Shown here piece after piece: positions 8,012 to 16,040 of a stretch of 49,275 nucleotides of DNA. Every line of letters begins with the position of its first letter. The stretch's first letter is position 1. The position numbers and the translations under genes are program-made. Below the pieces are notes generated by a model. It saw only the letters and a list, made by a program, of their open reading frames with translations. It ran no database searches and was not told the origin of the DNA. Source of the stretch: Pseudanabaena sp. UBA1465 (GTDB taxonomy: Bacteria; Cyanobacteriota; Cyanobacteriia; Pseudanabaenales; Pseudanabaenaceae); assembly GCA_002325645.1 (NCBI GenBank), contig DCSN01000229.1:1-49275 (forward strand), read 5' to 3'.

Positions 8012-8509
8012 ATGATTGAAATGAAGGTGGCTGGGATCGCTATTGATGCAGTCAGTCGTAACCCTATCGTTCTACTAAGAGATACCTTAGAGCGTCGCGC
8101 CTTGCCGATTTGGATCGGTGAAGCTGAAGCCAGAGCGATCAGTGGCGCTTTAGATGGTAGACCACTAGAACGCCCGATGACCCATGACTTAATCTTAAAT
8201 TTTCTAGATGCATGGGGCATAACCGTCGAGCGAGTCGTCGTCCATGCCCTCAAAAACAGCACATTTTACGCAGTAATCACAGTTTCTCAAGGAGACATCA
8301 AAAAAGAAATTGATGCTCGTCCCAGCGATGCGATCGCGATCGCCGTTCGCGCCAAATGTTCAATCTGGGTCATAGAAGAAGTGATCCTTGAAGCCTCAAT
8401 TCCTGTAGATCAAGATGCCGATGAAGCTGAAAGAAGAGCATTTCGTGAATTTTTATCTAAGCTCACTCCAGAGGAGCTAGTCAAAAAAAGTGGACTCGAA
8501 AGCAATTAA
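8012..8509 (+). CDS. Bifunctional nuclease family protein (DUF151)
   Basis: About 165 residues from the ATG at 8012, chosen because AGAAGG lies eight bases upstream and relatives begin MIEMKVAGIA. The open frame extends back to 7964. The protein shows the family signature: VLLRDTLERRALPIWIGEAEARAI, then RPMTHDLILNFLDAWG, and ARPSDAIAIAVRAKCSIWV, followed by an acidic tail that resembles a partial UVR-type helix (EAERRAFREFLSKLTPEEL). Plant and archaeal members are reported to have nuclease activity; cyanobacterial function is unproven. It is a single-gene unit closed by the terminator at 8511-8541. Confidence 0.9.
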   Translation: MIEMKVAGIAIDAVSRNPIVLLRDTLERRALPIWIGEAEARAISGALDGRPLERPMTHDLILNFLDAWGITVERVVVHALKNSTFYAVITVSQGDIKKEIDARPSDAIAIAVRAKCSIWVIEEVILEASIPVDQDADEAERRAFREFLSKLTPEELVKKSGLESN

Positions 8510-8510
8510 T

Positions 8511-8541
8511 AAAAAAGGCGGTGCTTAGCACCGCCTTTTTT
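8511..8541. terminator. Bidirectional intrinsic terminator
   Basis: AAAAAAGGCGGTGC and GCACCGCCTTTTTT pair around TTA. There is a T run on both strands, so it can end transcripts of the 8012 gene and of the convergent RodZ-like gene. The latter's stop codon overlaps the T run. Confidence 0.9.
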
Positions 8542-9667
8542 AGGGGATTTCGCTGTTTGACATCGATTCTAAAAATCCGCGTAGCTCTGTTTCCTTGGGT
8601 TCAATGGTGTTAGGTTGATTGATCCCAAAAAGTCTTTCAGCAATTTCTCCCTCTCTACCTAATGTTTTGATTTGCTGATTGTTATAACTAAGCCCCACTG
8701 ACGAAGCATTGCCAGCACGAATCGAGATTTGGCGATCGCCTGACCAAGTGAGCTTTTTCCCTTCATCAAGGACACCTTCAAACTCAGTCTTACCATCAAC
8801 GATGATGCGTAACCAAGACTGCCCCTTCATCACAATGCCAACATTAACAGGCTTATTACCTGCAAACTCAAACTTACCGTCAGCACCATCGATCGCCGAG
8901 TTTTTTTGCGTAGTACTGCGTTGTAAATCCACATTACTTGTCCAAGATTTGAGGACATTATTAAAGCTAGAGTTTACTTCCCCAAACGCAGACTCAGACT
9001 GAGATTTGTTGAGTGAATTTGCCGAGGTTGTTAATCCTTCAGGGGCATTGGCTGTTGGTAATACCACTGAAGGATTAATAACTGAAGGATTAATAACTGA
9101 AGGATTATTGGTATTAGTTGCCATTGCCGATGGATCAACAACTGTCTGCCGCAAAACCTCTAGCCCACCTATAGCAGGTACTAGGCTTTCAACCTTTGCG
9201 CTTGTGTTAGCCTTGGGCAAATTTACCTGAGCTGCTTTACTCAAGATGGTTTGGCTATCGTTGATTTTGTTGGCATCTGGGGCATTTAAAAATGTTGCTA
9301 ACAGGCTGACAGCACCAGCAATCACACCAATATATAGTGCATATAAGTGTAGAGGACGTAGTTCCGCCGCAGGACTACCCGCCCATTTGGTTTGAGGCAG
9401 CACAGGGTTTAAAGGGAAATCTTCGGATAAGTCGCCAACACCTAGCGCGTCACCATACTTACGGATAAATCCTCGTACATATACAGGCTCAGGCAATGAG
9501 TCTATTTCGCCATCTTCGATCGCCCGCAGATAGCGTTCAGAAATTAAGGTAGTTGCAGTTAAATGCGGAATCGATAGATCCTTATCTTGTCGAATTCGCT
9601 TAAATTGCGCTCCGATTTCCGCTAGTTTCTCTGCTTGCTTCGAGGTTGTAATGTTCACAATACTCAC
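8540..9667 (-). CDS. RodZ-like helix-turn-helix membrane protein
   Basis: 375 residues. The N-terminal third is a Cro/CI-type HTH (IGAQFKRIRQDKDLSIPHLTATTLISERYLRAIEDG) ending in LPEPVYVRGFIRKYGDALG, which is characteristic of RodZ. A single membrane helix follows (LHLYALYIGVIAGAVSLLATFL, about residues 107-128), then a long low-complexity linker and a C-terminal beta domain of the DUF4115 type (GQSWLRIIVDGKTEFEGVLDEGK). RodZ links the actin-like MreB to the cell-wall machinery. The linker contains a small in-frame repeat (NPSVINPSVINPSVV). It is convergent with the nuclease-family gene and shares its terminator. Confidence 0.85.
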   Translation of the reverse strand: MSIVNITTSKQAEKLAEIGAQFKRIRQDKDLSIPHLTATTLISERYLRAIEDGEIDSLPEPVYVRGFIRKYGDALGVGDLSEDFPLNPVLPQTKWAGSPAAELRPLHLYALYIGVIAGAVSLLATFLNAPDANKINDSQTILSKAAQVNLPKANTSAKVESLVPAIGGLEVLRQTVVDPSAMATNTNNPSVINPSVINPSVVLPTANAPEGLTTSANSLNKSQSESAFGEVNSSFNNVLKSWTSNVDLQRSTTQKNSAIDGADGKFEFAGNKPVNVGIVMKGQSWLRIIVDGKTEFEGVLDEGKKLTWSGDRQISIRAGNASSVGLSYNNQQIKTLGREGEIAERLFGINQPNTIEPKETELRGFLESMSNSEIP

Positions 9668-9861
9668 GACATGTATGAAGAGATTGGGGGGACTGGACTA
9701 CAAAAAATGACTTTGAACCAGATTTCGATAGCCACAAATTATATAGAGCGTTTATATGGAGATTTGTTTCTACTTTGAGCAACTCACCGTAGCCTAATTA
9801 CTCTAGCCTAGCTAACTATAACATTTTGTAAAGTGTTAATAGTAAATCAATAACTCATAAC

Positions 9862-9910
9862 AGATAAATTTTTAAAAGGCTTGCTTTGCAAGCCTTTTAA
9901 AAATTTATCT
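9862..9910. terminator. Perfect 23-bp hairpin with TTT loop
   Basis: The arms begin AGATAAATTTTTAAAAGG and close at CTTGC-TTT-GCAAG. It lies between the start of the RodZ-like gene and the end of the minus-strand pseudouridine synthase, 45 bases upstream of the RodZ leader side. The rest of 9668-9955 shows no gene. Confidence 0.75.
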
Positions 9911-9955
9911 GGATTTGTAAGAAGGCGCAAAATATCGTAATATCCTTGACGATCG

Positions 9956-10672
9956 CTATAAGTTTTTAATTTCTTGTTCAGTTAGTAAGCGATAATCTCC
10001 GACTTTTAATGAGGTAACTGAAATAGAGGCGATTGCCCTTCGATGCAATGCTAGGACAGGATGCCCTAATTGTTCAGCAACCTTCCTGATTTGACGGTTA
10101 CGCCCCTCTGACAAAATAATTTGCAATCTGGTTTTGGGATGTTGGGAATGCTCAATTTGCTGGATTTGTACGGTGGCGGGTAAAGTCATTTTGCCTTCTA
10201 ATAAAACTCCTTCTTGCCACTGTTTAAGGGTTTGCCGACTGGGAATATCCTTTACCCAAACCTCGTAGGTTTTTGCGACATGGTGGCGCGGGTGCATCAG
10301 ATAGTTGGCAAATTCGCCATCATTGGTCAAAATTAACGCGCCACTGCTGTTATAGTCCAATCTTCCTACGGGATAAACCTGTTTATATGGGGATGGCAAT
10401 AGATCGAGAACTGTTTTTCTGCCTTGGGGATCATCACAGGTACTCACTACACCCATGGGTTTGTTGATTAATAAATAGATAAATTCTGGAGCCTTGGTTT
10501 GTAATAATTTTCCATCAACTTCAATGCGATCGCGGTCAGGGTCAGCCTTAGTTCCTAATTCTCTAATTTGCTTCCCATTGATCCAAACTCGTCCTGACAA
10601 AATAATCTGTTCAGCTTCACGGCGTGAAGCAAGGCCATAGCGAGAGAGAATCTTTTGGAGGCGATCGAGCAT
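9956..10672 (-). CDS. rRNA pseudouridine synthase (RsuA/RluB family)
   Basis: About 238 residues from the ATG at 10672. The longer frame begins inside the hairpin at 10701-10747, so the internal start is preferred; MLDRLQKILSRYGLASRREAE is a typical S4 domain opening. The S4 RNA-binding domain covers about residues 1-60 (SGRVWINGKQI). The catalytic domain follows with NKPMGVVSTCDDPQGRKTVLDL and VGRLDYNSSGALILTNDGE, whose Asp is the catalytic residue, and ends with SEGRNRQIRKVAEQLGHPV. The enzyme isomerises a specific uridine of rRNA, probably in 23S. Which position cannot be told from sequence. Confidence 0.92.
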   Translation of the reverse strand: MLDRLQKILSRYGLASRREAEQIILSGRVWINGKQIRELGTKADPDRDRIEVDGKLLQTKAPEFIYLLINKPMGVVSTCDDPQGRKTVLDLLPSPYKQVYPVGRLDYNSSGALILTNDGEFANYLMHPRHHVAKTYEVWVKDIPSRQTLKQWQEGVLLEGKMTLPATVQIQQIEHSQHPKTRLQIILSEGRNRQIRKVAEQLGHPVLALHRRAIASISVTSLKVGDYRLLTEQEIKNL

Positions 10673-10700
10673 ACAGTCTGTTGAGGCTTCAAGTAGTATG

Positions 10701-10747
10701 AAGAAATTTTTGAAAGCGCGGCTCTGCGGCGCTTTCAAAAATTTCTT
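10701..10747. terminator. 19-bp hairpin
   Basis: AAGAAATTTTTGAAAGCGC and its complement surround GGCTCTGCG. It lies 29 bases upstream of the pseudouridine synthase start. Confidence 0.7.
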
Positions 10748-10768
10748 TGGGTTTTAATGATGTCTTAA

Positions 10769-10800
10769 GTGAATGGTGGAAAGTACTTTCCACCATTCAC
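10769..10800. repeat. Perfect 32-bp palindrome without loop
   Basis: GTGAATGGTGGAAAGT followed directly by its exact complement. The centre is AGTACT. It lies between the hairpin at 10701 and the nirA promoter. It could be a protein-binding site or a fold-back repeat. Confidence 0.8.
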
Positions 10801-10832
10801 AATCATAATTGCTTTGTACATATGCTTTGTGT

Positions 10833-10856
10833 AACAAGGGGCTTAAGCCCCTTGTT
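10833..10856. repeat. 24-bp palindrome, CAAGGGGCTTAAGCCCCTTG family
   Basis: AACAAGGGGCTTAAGCCCCTTGTT would be one perfect palindrome; its 20-base core (10835-10854) recurs exactly at 44224-44243 and with three changes at 14129-14149. Confidence 0.8.
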
Positions 10857-10935
10857 CTTTATATTTACACAATGCAAGTGATTATGCGCTTATTGCATAT
10901 AGATATTGCCATTATTAAATAATAGTTAAAAATAT

Positions 10936-10977
10936 GTAGCTGTTTATACGCATTTAGATCGAAACGTTAAGTAGTGT
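10936..10977 (+). promoter_or_regulatory. NtcA-activated promoter of the nitrate operon
   Basis: GTAGCTGTTTATAC (10936-10949) fits the NtcA box GTA-N8-TAC. Exactly 22 bases later lies TAGTGT (10972-10977), which fits the TA-N3-T minus-10 element of class II NtcA promoters. Transcription would start near 10984, giving a leader of about 147 bases for nirA. NtcA is the CRP-family regulator that senses 2-oxoglutarate and activates nitrogen genes when ammonium is scarce. Confidence 0.82.
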
Positions 10978-11034
10978 AAACCCTATACCAAGTTGAAATA
11001 CAGCTTAAAAGTTAGATATTTACAATTTTGCATA

Positions 11035-11082
11035 TTTATAAAAAAGTTTATAAAAAAGTTTATAAAAAAGTTTATAAAAAAG
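11035..11082 (+). repeat. Four perfect copies of a 12-bp unit in the nirA leader
   Basis: TTTATAAAAAAG is repeated four times without change. It lies between the predicted transcription start and the nirA ATG. The frame through it is open and continuous with nirA (it would read FIKK four times), but the start at 11131 makes it untranslated. Confidence 0.9.
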
Positions 11083-11130
11083 CGATCGCATCTATCTATT
11101 TCTCTCCAGCATGAGCCAAGGATAAGTAAC

Positions 11131-12690
11131 ATGGCAAACAAAATTGAAGATCTGAAGATGGCCAAGGATGGGCTTGCGCTTAAAGCCGAAATTGATCGTT
11201 TCGCCGAAATTGGTTGGGAAGCGATCGATGACGACGACTTACAATATCGGTTGAAATGGCTCGGTATCTTCTTTCGCAAAAGTACTCCTGGTCGTTTTAT
11301 GGTCAGGATGCGGGTTCCCAACGGGCTAATCAATAACGATCAAATGCGCGTCCTCGCCTCGGTAGTTGAGAAATGTGGTGAGCATGGCGTTGCTGATATT
11401 ACTACACGTCAAAATATCCAAATGCGCGGAATTTTGATCGAAGATGTGCCTGAGATGTTAGCGAAGTTCCGTTCTGTTGGACTTACCAGTGTCCAGTCAG
11501 CAATGGATAACATCCGTAATATTACGGGTTCGCCCGTGGCGGGGCTTGACGCAAATGAGCTTTACGACACCCGCGAACTAGCGATACAGGTTCAAAATTT
11601 GCTAACCAACAACGGTGAAGGCAATCCTGCTTTTACGAATTTGCCGCGCAAGTTTAATATTGCGATCGCAGGCTGTCGGGATAATTCCACCCATGCCGAA
11701 ATCAATGATTTAGCCTTTGTGCCAGCCTTTAAAGAAGTATCTAAACAAACTTTTGGATTTAATGTACTTGTCGGTGGATTTTTCTCAGCGAAGCGAGTTG
11801 AAGCTGCAATCCCTTTGAATGTATGGGTTCCACCTGAAGATGTAGTTGCTCTATGTGAAGCCCTATTGATTGTCTATCGTGATCATGGATTACGCGAAAA
11901 GCGAGATAAATCCCGTTTAATGTTTTTAATCGACCAATGGGGAATTGAGAAATTCCGTGCCGAAGTTGAGAAACAACTCGGTAAAACCCTTGCCACTGCT
12001 GCTCTCAAGGACGAAATTGAATGGGAAAAGCGGGATCATATCGGCGTTCATCCCCAAAAGCAGGAAGGATTGAGCTATGTCGGTTTACAAATTCCTGTTG
12101 GTCGGATGTATGCCCCTGACATGTATGAGTTTGCCCGTCTTGCTGAGACTTACGGCAATGGTGATATGCGTCTCACCGTAGAGCAGAATCTCCTAATTAC
12201 CAATGTCAGTGATCAGAAATTACCAGCGCTTCTGCAAGAATCGCTACTTCAGAAGTTTCCCGTCAATCCTGACAACCTCATGCGGGGATTGGTTTCCTGT
12301 ACGGGTAATCAATTTTGTCCTGTGGCGATCGTGGAAACCAAAAATCGTTCTCTCGCTCTGACCAAACAACTCAGCGAAGATTATCACCTTCCCAAAGTAG
12401 TTCGTATTCATTGGAGTGGTTGCCCGAACTCTTGCGCTCAGCCACAGGTTGCCGATATTGGCTTCACAGGTTGCAAAGCGCGGAAAAACGGCAAAGTTGT
12501 CGATGGTGTTGACATATATATGGGAGGCACTGTTGGCAAAGAAGCCCATCTCGGTAAATGCGTGATGGAAAAAATCCCCTGCGAAGATTTGCGCGAAGTT
12601 GTCGGCAAGCTTTTAGTCGAACAATTTGGCGCAATTCCCAAGCAACAGGCGATCGCTGAACCTTCAGCCGAACTGGTCGCCGTTGGCTAA
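11131..12690 (+). CDS. nirA: Ferredoxin-nitrite reductase
   Basis: 519 residues from the ATG at 11131 (MANKIEDLKMAKDGLALK). The frame is open to 10993, but that part is the 12-bp repeat and leader. Two sulfite/nitrite reductase half-domains are visible. The siroheme-[4Fe-4S] cysteines lie in SCTGNQFCPVAIVETK and WSGCPNSCAQPQVADIGF, at about residues 389-435. The enzyme takes six electrons from ferredoxin to reduce nitrite to ammonium in the cytoplasm. It is the first gene of the operon that continues with the transporter and nitrate reductase, under the NtcA promoter at 10936. Sequence similarity to Sir (37673) is limited to the fold and cofactor motifs. Confidence 0.97.
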   Translation: MANKIEDLKMAKDGLALKAEIDRFAEIGWEAIDDDDLQYRLKWLGIFFRKSTPGRFMVRMRVPNGLINNDQMRVLASVVEKCGEHGVADITTRQNIQMRGILIEDVPEMLAKFRSVGLTSVQSAMDNIRNITGSPVAGLDANELYDTRELAIQVQNLLTNNGEGNPAFTNLPRKFNIAIAGCRDNSTHAEINDLAFVPAFKEVSKQTFGFNVLVGGFFSAKRVEAAIPLNVWVPPEDVVALCEALLIVYRDHGLREKRDKSRLMFLIDQWGIEKFRAEVEKQLGKTLATAALKDEIEWEKRDHIGVHPQKQEGLSYVGLQIPVGRMYAPDMYEFARLAETYGNGDMRLTVEQNLLITNVSDQKLPALLQESLLQKFPVNPDNLMRGLVSCTGNQFCPVAIVETKNRSLALTKQLSEDYHLPKVVRIHWSGCPNSCAQPQVADIGFTGCKARKNGKVVDGVDIYMGGTVGKEAHLGKCVMEKIPCEDLREVVGKLLVEQFGAIPKQQAIAEPSAELVAVG

Positions 12691-12741
12691 CAATCCTCAA
12701 AATTAAATTCTCAAACCTCAATCAGTTATTAAAGGAAATTC

Positions 12742-14073
12742 ATGAGTACATTCTCTCGTCGCAAATTTTTAACCACCGCAGGGCTTTCTACCGTTAGCGC
12801 GATCGCTCTCAACGCTTGTGGTGGCAGTGAAACTCCTACGACTACAACCGCCGCAAGTCCCACCACGACTAAGGCTGCGGCTGCTCCCGTCAATGCTGCT
12901 GATGCCCCTGAAGTCACTAAAGCTAAATTGGGATTCATCGCTCTCACCGATGCATCTCCTCTAATTATTGCTTTGGAGAAAGGCTACTTCAAGAAATACG
13001 GCATGACCAATGTTGAAGTTCTCAAACAAGCATCATGGGGAACCACCCGCGATAACATTGTCCTTGGCTCCGATGCAGGTGGTATCGATGGCGCTCACAT
13101 TCTCACCCCCATGCCTTACCTAATTGCCGAAGGTAAGATTACTAACGGCAACAAAGTGCCAATGTATATTTTGGCAAGACTGAATACCAATGGACAAGCG
13201 ATTTCGATCGCTAATGATTTTAAAGATGCCAAGATTGCTCTCAAGAGTGATGCTTTAAAGGATACTTTCGCCAAAATCAAAGCGGGCGGTAAAGATCTTA
13301 AATGTGCTGTTACCTTCCCAGGAGGGACTCACGATCTCTGGATGCGCTATTGGTTAGCAGCGAATGGCGTTGACCCTGACAAGGATGTATCAACGATCGT
13401 CGTACCACCGCCACAGATGGTTGCCAATATGAAGGCTGGCAATATGGAAGCTTTCTGTGTAGGAGAACCTTGGAATGCTCGACTCATTGAGCAGAAATCT
13501 GGTTACACGGCTTTGATTACAGGCGAACTATGGAAGGATCACCCTGAAAAAGCATTTTCACTCAGGGCTGATTGGGTAGACAAAAATCCTAGGGCGGCAA
13601 TGGCTCTGCTCAAAGCCGTTTTGGAAGCACAGGTATGGTGCGAAGATCCCGCTAATAAGGAAGAAATGTGCAAGATTGTCGGCGCTGACAAGTGGTTTAA
13701 GGTTCCACCTGCCGAAATTTTGGGTAGACAGCAGGGCAAGGTCGATTACGGCGATGGGCGCACTTTGGACAGCACAGATTTGTCGATGAAGTTCTGGAAA
13801 GATAATGCTTCTTATCCCTTCAAGAGTCACGATCTTTGGTTCCTTACCGAAGATATCCGTTGGGGATATTTTGATGCAACTCTGGATACCAAGGCACTGG
13901 TTGATAAGGTTAATCGTGAAGATCTATGGAAAGAAGCTGCCAAGGCGATCGGCAAGGAAGCCGATATTCCTAAGAGTACTTCTCGTGGTATTGAAACCTT
14001 CTTTGATGGCGTGAAGTTTGATCCTGAGAATCCTAAAGCTTATTTGGATGGACTCAAGATCAAGAAGGTTTAG
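12742..14073 (+). CDS. nrtA: Nitrate/nitrite ABC transporter substrate-binding lipoprotein
   Basis: 443 residues with AAGGAA seven bases before the ATG. The N terminus MSTFSRRKFLTTAGLS has a twin-Arg-like SRRKFL motif and a lipobox ending in LNAC (Cys 26), followed by a Thr/Ala/Pro linker, so the protein is anchored to the outside of the plasma membrane. The ligand-binding domain begins at KLGFIALTDASPLIIALEKGYF and includes FPGGTHDLWMRYWLAANGVDPD, VVPPPQMVANMKAGNMEAFCVGEPWN and the DLWFLTEDIRWG segment typical of NrtA. It delivers nitrate and nitrite to the NrtBCD complex. It is the second gene in the operon, 51 bases after nirA. Confidence 0.96.
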   Translation: MSTFSRRKFLTTAGLSTVSAIALNACGGSETPTTTTAASPTTTKAAAAPVNAADAPEVTKAKLGFIALTDASPLIIALEKGYFKKYGMTNVEVLKQASWGTTRDNIVLGSDAGGIDGAHILTPMPYLIAEGKITNGNKVPMYILARLNTNGQAISIANDFKDAKIALKSDALKDTFAKIKAGGKDLKCAVTFPGGTHDLWMRYWLAANGVDPDKDVSTIVVPPPQMVANMKAGNMEAFCVGEPWNARLIEQKSGYTALITGELWKDHPEKAFSLRADWVDKNPRAAMALLKAVLEAQVWCEDPANKEEMCKIVGADKWFKVPPAEILGRQQGKVDYGDGRTLDSTDLSMKFWKDNASYPFKSHDLWFLTEDIRWGYFDATLDTKALVDKVNREDLWKEAAKAIGKEADIPKSTSRGIETFFDGVKFDPENPKAYLDGLKIKKV

Positions 14074-14086
14074 AAACTCTCGTTAG

Positions 14087-14150
14087 ATCAGGCGGCGCAG
14101 AGCGCCGCCCCTAACCAATCATCTCTAACAAGGGGCTGAAGTCCCTTGTC
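14087..14150. repeat. Two palindromes between nrtA and nrtB
   Basis: GGCGGCGCAGAGCGCCGCC at about 14091-14109 is a hairpin with a short loop. It is followed by CAAGGGGCTGAAGTCCCTTG at 14129-14149, a variant of the palindrome at 10833 and 44224. Both lie inside the operon, so read-through must occur; they could lower expression of nrtB relative to nrtA. Confidence 0.75.
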
Positions 14151-14194
14151 ATCATTTCAAATATTCATCTTTAACATTTTAGGAGATACCCAAA

Positions 14195-15124
14195 ATGGCG
14201 GCAGGGAGATTAAGTTCCAAATTTACCCCGAACAAGATCGGCGAATGGTTTCAGCAACAAGCAAAATATCTTGTTCCTCCAGCGATCGCCCTAATATTTC
14301 TATTAGGTATCTGGCAAATTCTCTGTTCTGGCGCTAAGCCTCCATTGCCACCACCGACCAAGGTTTGGCAAGAGACACAGGAATATATCTGGCATCCATT
14401 TTTCGATCGCAACTACTTTGATGTCAATCAGAAAGAAAAAATTGATAGCCCTGCGCGTCAAGCCCTCAAGGAGAAAGTCACCATCGAGCAAGGCTTAGGC
14501 GTAAAAACGATGACTAGCTTACGCCGCGTGGCAATTGGCTATACTGCTTCCGCCATAGTTGGTATTTCTCTTGGTATTGCGATCGGCACAAATGCCTTTT
14601 TATATCGAGCATTCGACCCAATTTTCCAAGTCTTGCGGACAATCCCACCCCTTGCATGGCTACCGATCGCCATGTCCGCCTTCCAAGGTGTCAATGAATC
14701 TCTCAAATCCGTCGGTCTAGATGTTACCGAAGCGGCGGCGCTATTCGTGATTTTTGTAACTTCAATTTGGCCGATCTTGATGAATACGGCGGTGGGTGTG
14801 CAGCAAGTTCCCCAAGACTATCGCAACGTATCGAGAGTACTCCGCCTCAGTAAAATTGATTACTTCATTACCATTTTGATGCCATCGGCGGCTCCTTACA
14901 TTTTCACTGGGTTACGCATTGCGGTTGGTCTATCATGGCTGGCGATCGTGGCTGCGGAAATGTTGACAGGTGGTGTGGGTATTGGCTTCTTTATTTGGGA
15001 TAGCTACAACAGCCAAAAAAGTAGTGAATTGATTCTGGCTCTGTTTTACATTGGTGTAGTTGGCTTCTTATTAGACAAATTGATCTATTACATTAGTAAG
15101 TTTACGGTTCAGTCAGATTCATAA
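14195..15124 (+). CDS. nrtB: Nitrate/nitrite ABC transporter permease
   Basis: 309 residues with AGGAGA eight bases before the ATG. Hydrophobic segments are visible at about residues 28-46 (VPPAIALIFLLGIWQIL), 115-135 (AIGYTASAIVGISLGIAIG), 145-165, 185-205, 240-262 and 275-295. The cytoplasmic EAA-type loop is at VPQDYRNVSRVLRLSKIDYFITILMPSAAPYIFTG. The protein forms the membrane channel of the nitrate importer, probably as a dimer, with NrtC and NrtD on the cytoplasmic side. The gap before it holds two palindromes and the gap after it a long hairpin. Confidence 0.95.
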   Translation: MAAGRLSSKFTPNKIGEWFQQQAKYLVPPAIALIFLLGIWQILCSGAKPPLPPPTKVWQETQEYIWHPFFDRNYFDVNQKEKIDSPARQALKEKVTIEQGLGVKTMTSLRRVAIGYTASAIVGISLGIAIGTNAFLYRAFDPIFQVLRTIPPLAWLPIAMSAFQGVNESLKSVGLDVTEAAALFVIFVTSIWPILMNTAVGVQQVPQDYRNVSRVLRLSKIDYFITILMPSAAPYIFTGLRIAVGLSWLAIVAAEMLTGGVGIGFFIWDSYNSQKSSELILALFYIGVVGFLLDKLIYYISKFTVQSDS

Positions 15125-15131
15125 ACCTATA

Positions 15132-15168
15132 GAAATTTTGATTTTGCCGTAGGCAAAATCAAAATTTC
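15132..15168. repeat. Perfect 17-bp hairpin with GTA loop between nrtB and nrtD
   Basis: GAAATTTTGATTTTGCC and its complement enclose GTA. It lies within the operon eight bases after the nrtB stop. No strong T run follows, so attenuation or RNA protection is more likely than complete termination. Confidence 0.75.
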
Positions 15169-15197
15169 AAGCCTTTAAAATTAATCAAAATAGCAAT

Positions 15198-16034
15198 ATG
15201 CAGACACTAGATCTCACCGATAACGACCAGAAAAAAAATCAAGATCCTTTTTTAGTAATTGATGGAGTTTCCAAAGTTTACCAAACTGCCAGAGGTCCCT
15301 ATACCGTTCTCGAAGACGTGAACTTAACCGTATATGAAGGCGAATTTATTTGTGTGATTGGTCACTCTGGTTGCGGTAAATCGACGTTGCTAAATATGGT
15401 GGCAGGTTTTAATAGACCGACTGCTGGCGAGATTTGCTTAAAGTCAAAACCAATCCTGCGTCCAGGTCCCGATCGCATGGTGGTGTTTCAAAACTATTCG
15501 CTCCTGCCTTGGATGAGTGCCTTTGAGAATGTCTATCTTGCCGTCAAACAAGTTTATACCGACAAATCTAAAGAAGAGAAAATTGCGATCGCTAAGAAAA
15601 GCTTAGAGTTAGTTGGCTTAACGGAAGCGATGCATAAAAAACCGAAGGAACTTTCAGGCGGGATGCGTCAGAGGGTATCGATCGCCCGTGCATTATCGAT
15701 CCGTCCTGAAGTGCTGATTCTTGATGAACCTTTCGGTGCATTGGATGTCATGACCCGCGAAGAATTGCAGGAAGAATTACTTGCTATTTGGCGGGAAAAT
15801 CGAGTGACCGCATTGATGATCACCCATGAAATCGATGAGGCTTTATTTCTCGCCGATCGCATTGTGATGATGAGCAATGGACCCGCCGCCCATATCGCCG
15901 AAATCATCGATGTTCCCTTTGCCCGTCCCAGAAATCGCAAAGCGATCGCTGACGATCCTCGCTACTACACGCTCCGTAACTACATTCTCGAATTTCTGTA
16001 TAACCGCTTTGCCCTTGCTGATGACGCTGAGTAA
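15198..16034 (+). CDS. nrtD: Nitrate ABC transporter ATP-binding protein NrtD
   Basis: 278 residues. All ABC motifs are present: Walker [10 protein letters not shown] (about residue 55), Q-loop VVFQNYSLLPW, signature LSGGMRQRVSIARAL, Walker [13 protein letters not shown] and the switch His in MITHEIDEALFLADR. The single-domain length and the end YYTLRNYILEFLYNRFA match NrtD rather than the two-domain NrtC. It is the second ATPase of the importer. In the well-known clusters the order is nrtA-B-C-D; here nrtD comes before nrtC. No Shine-Dalgarno sequence is obvious before the ATG. Confidence 0.93.
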   Translation: MQTLDLTDNDQKKNQDPFLVIDGVSKVYQTARGPYTVLEDVNLTVYEGEFICVIGHSGCGKSTLLNMVAGFNRPTAGEICLKSKPILRPGPDRMVVFQNYSLLPWMSAFENVYLAVKQVYTDKSKEEKIAIAKKSLELVGLTEAMHKKPKELSGGMRQRVSIARALSIRPEVLILDEPFGALDVMTREELQEELLAIWRENRVTALMITHEIDEALFLADRIVMMSNGPAAHIAEIIDVPFARPRNRKAIADDPRYYTLRNYILEFLYNRFALADDAE

Positions 16035-16040
16035 TTAATT

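Noticed and set aside
10993..11130. N-terminal extension of nirA by 46 residues
   Set aside because: It consists of the promoter-proximal leader and the 12-bp repeat (FIKK x4); homologous proteins begin near MANK.
12729..12947. Minus-strand frame over the nrtA signal region
   Set aside because: Ala/Val-rich low-complexity shadow of the Thr/Ala linker of NrtA.
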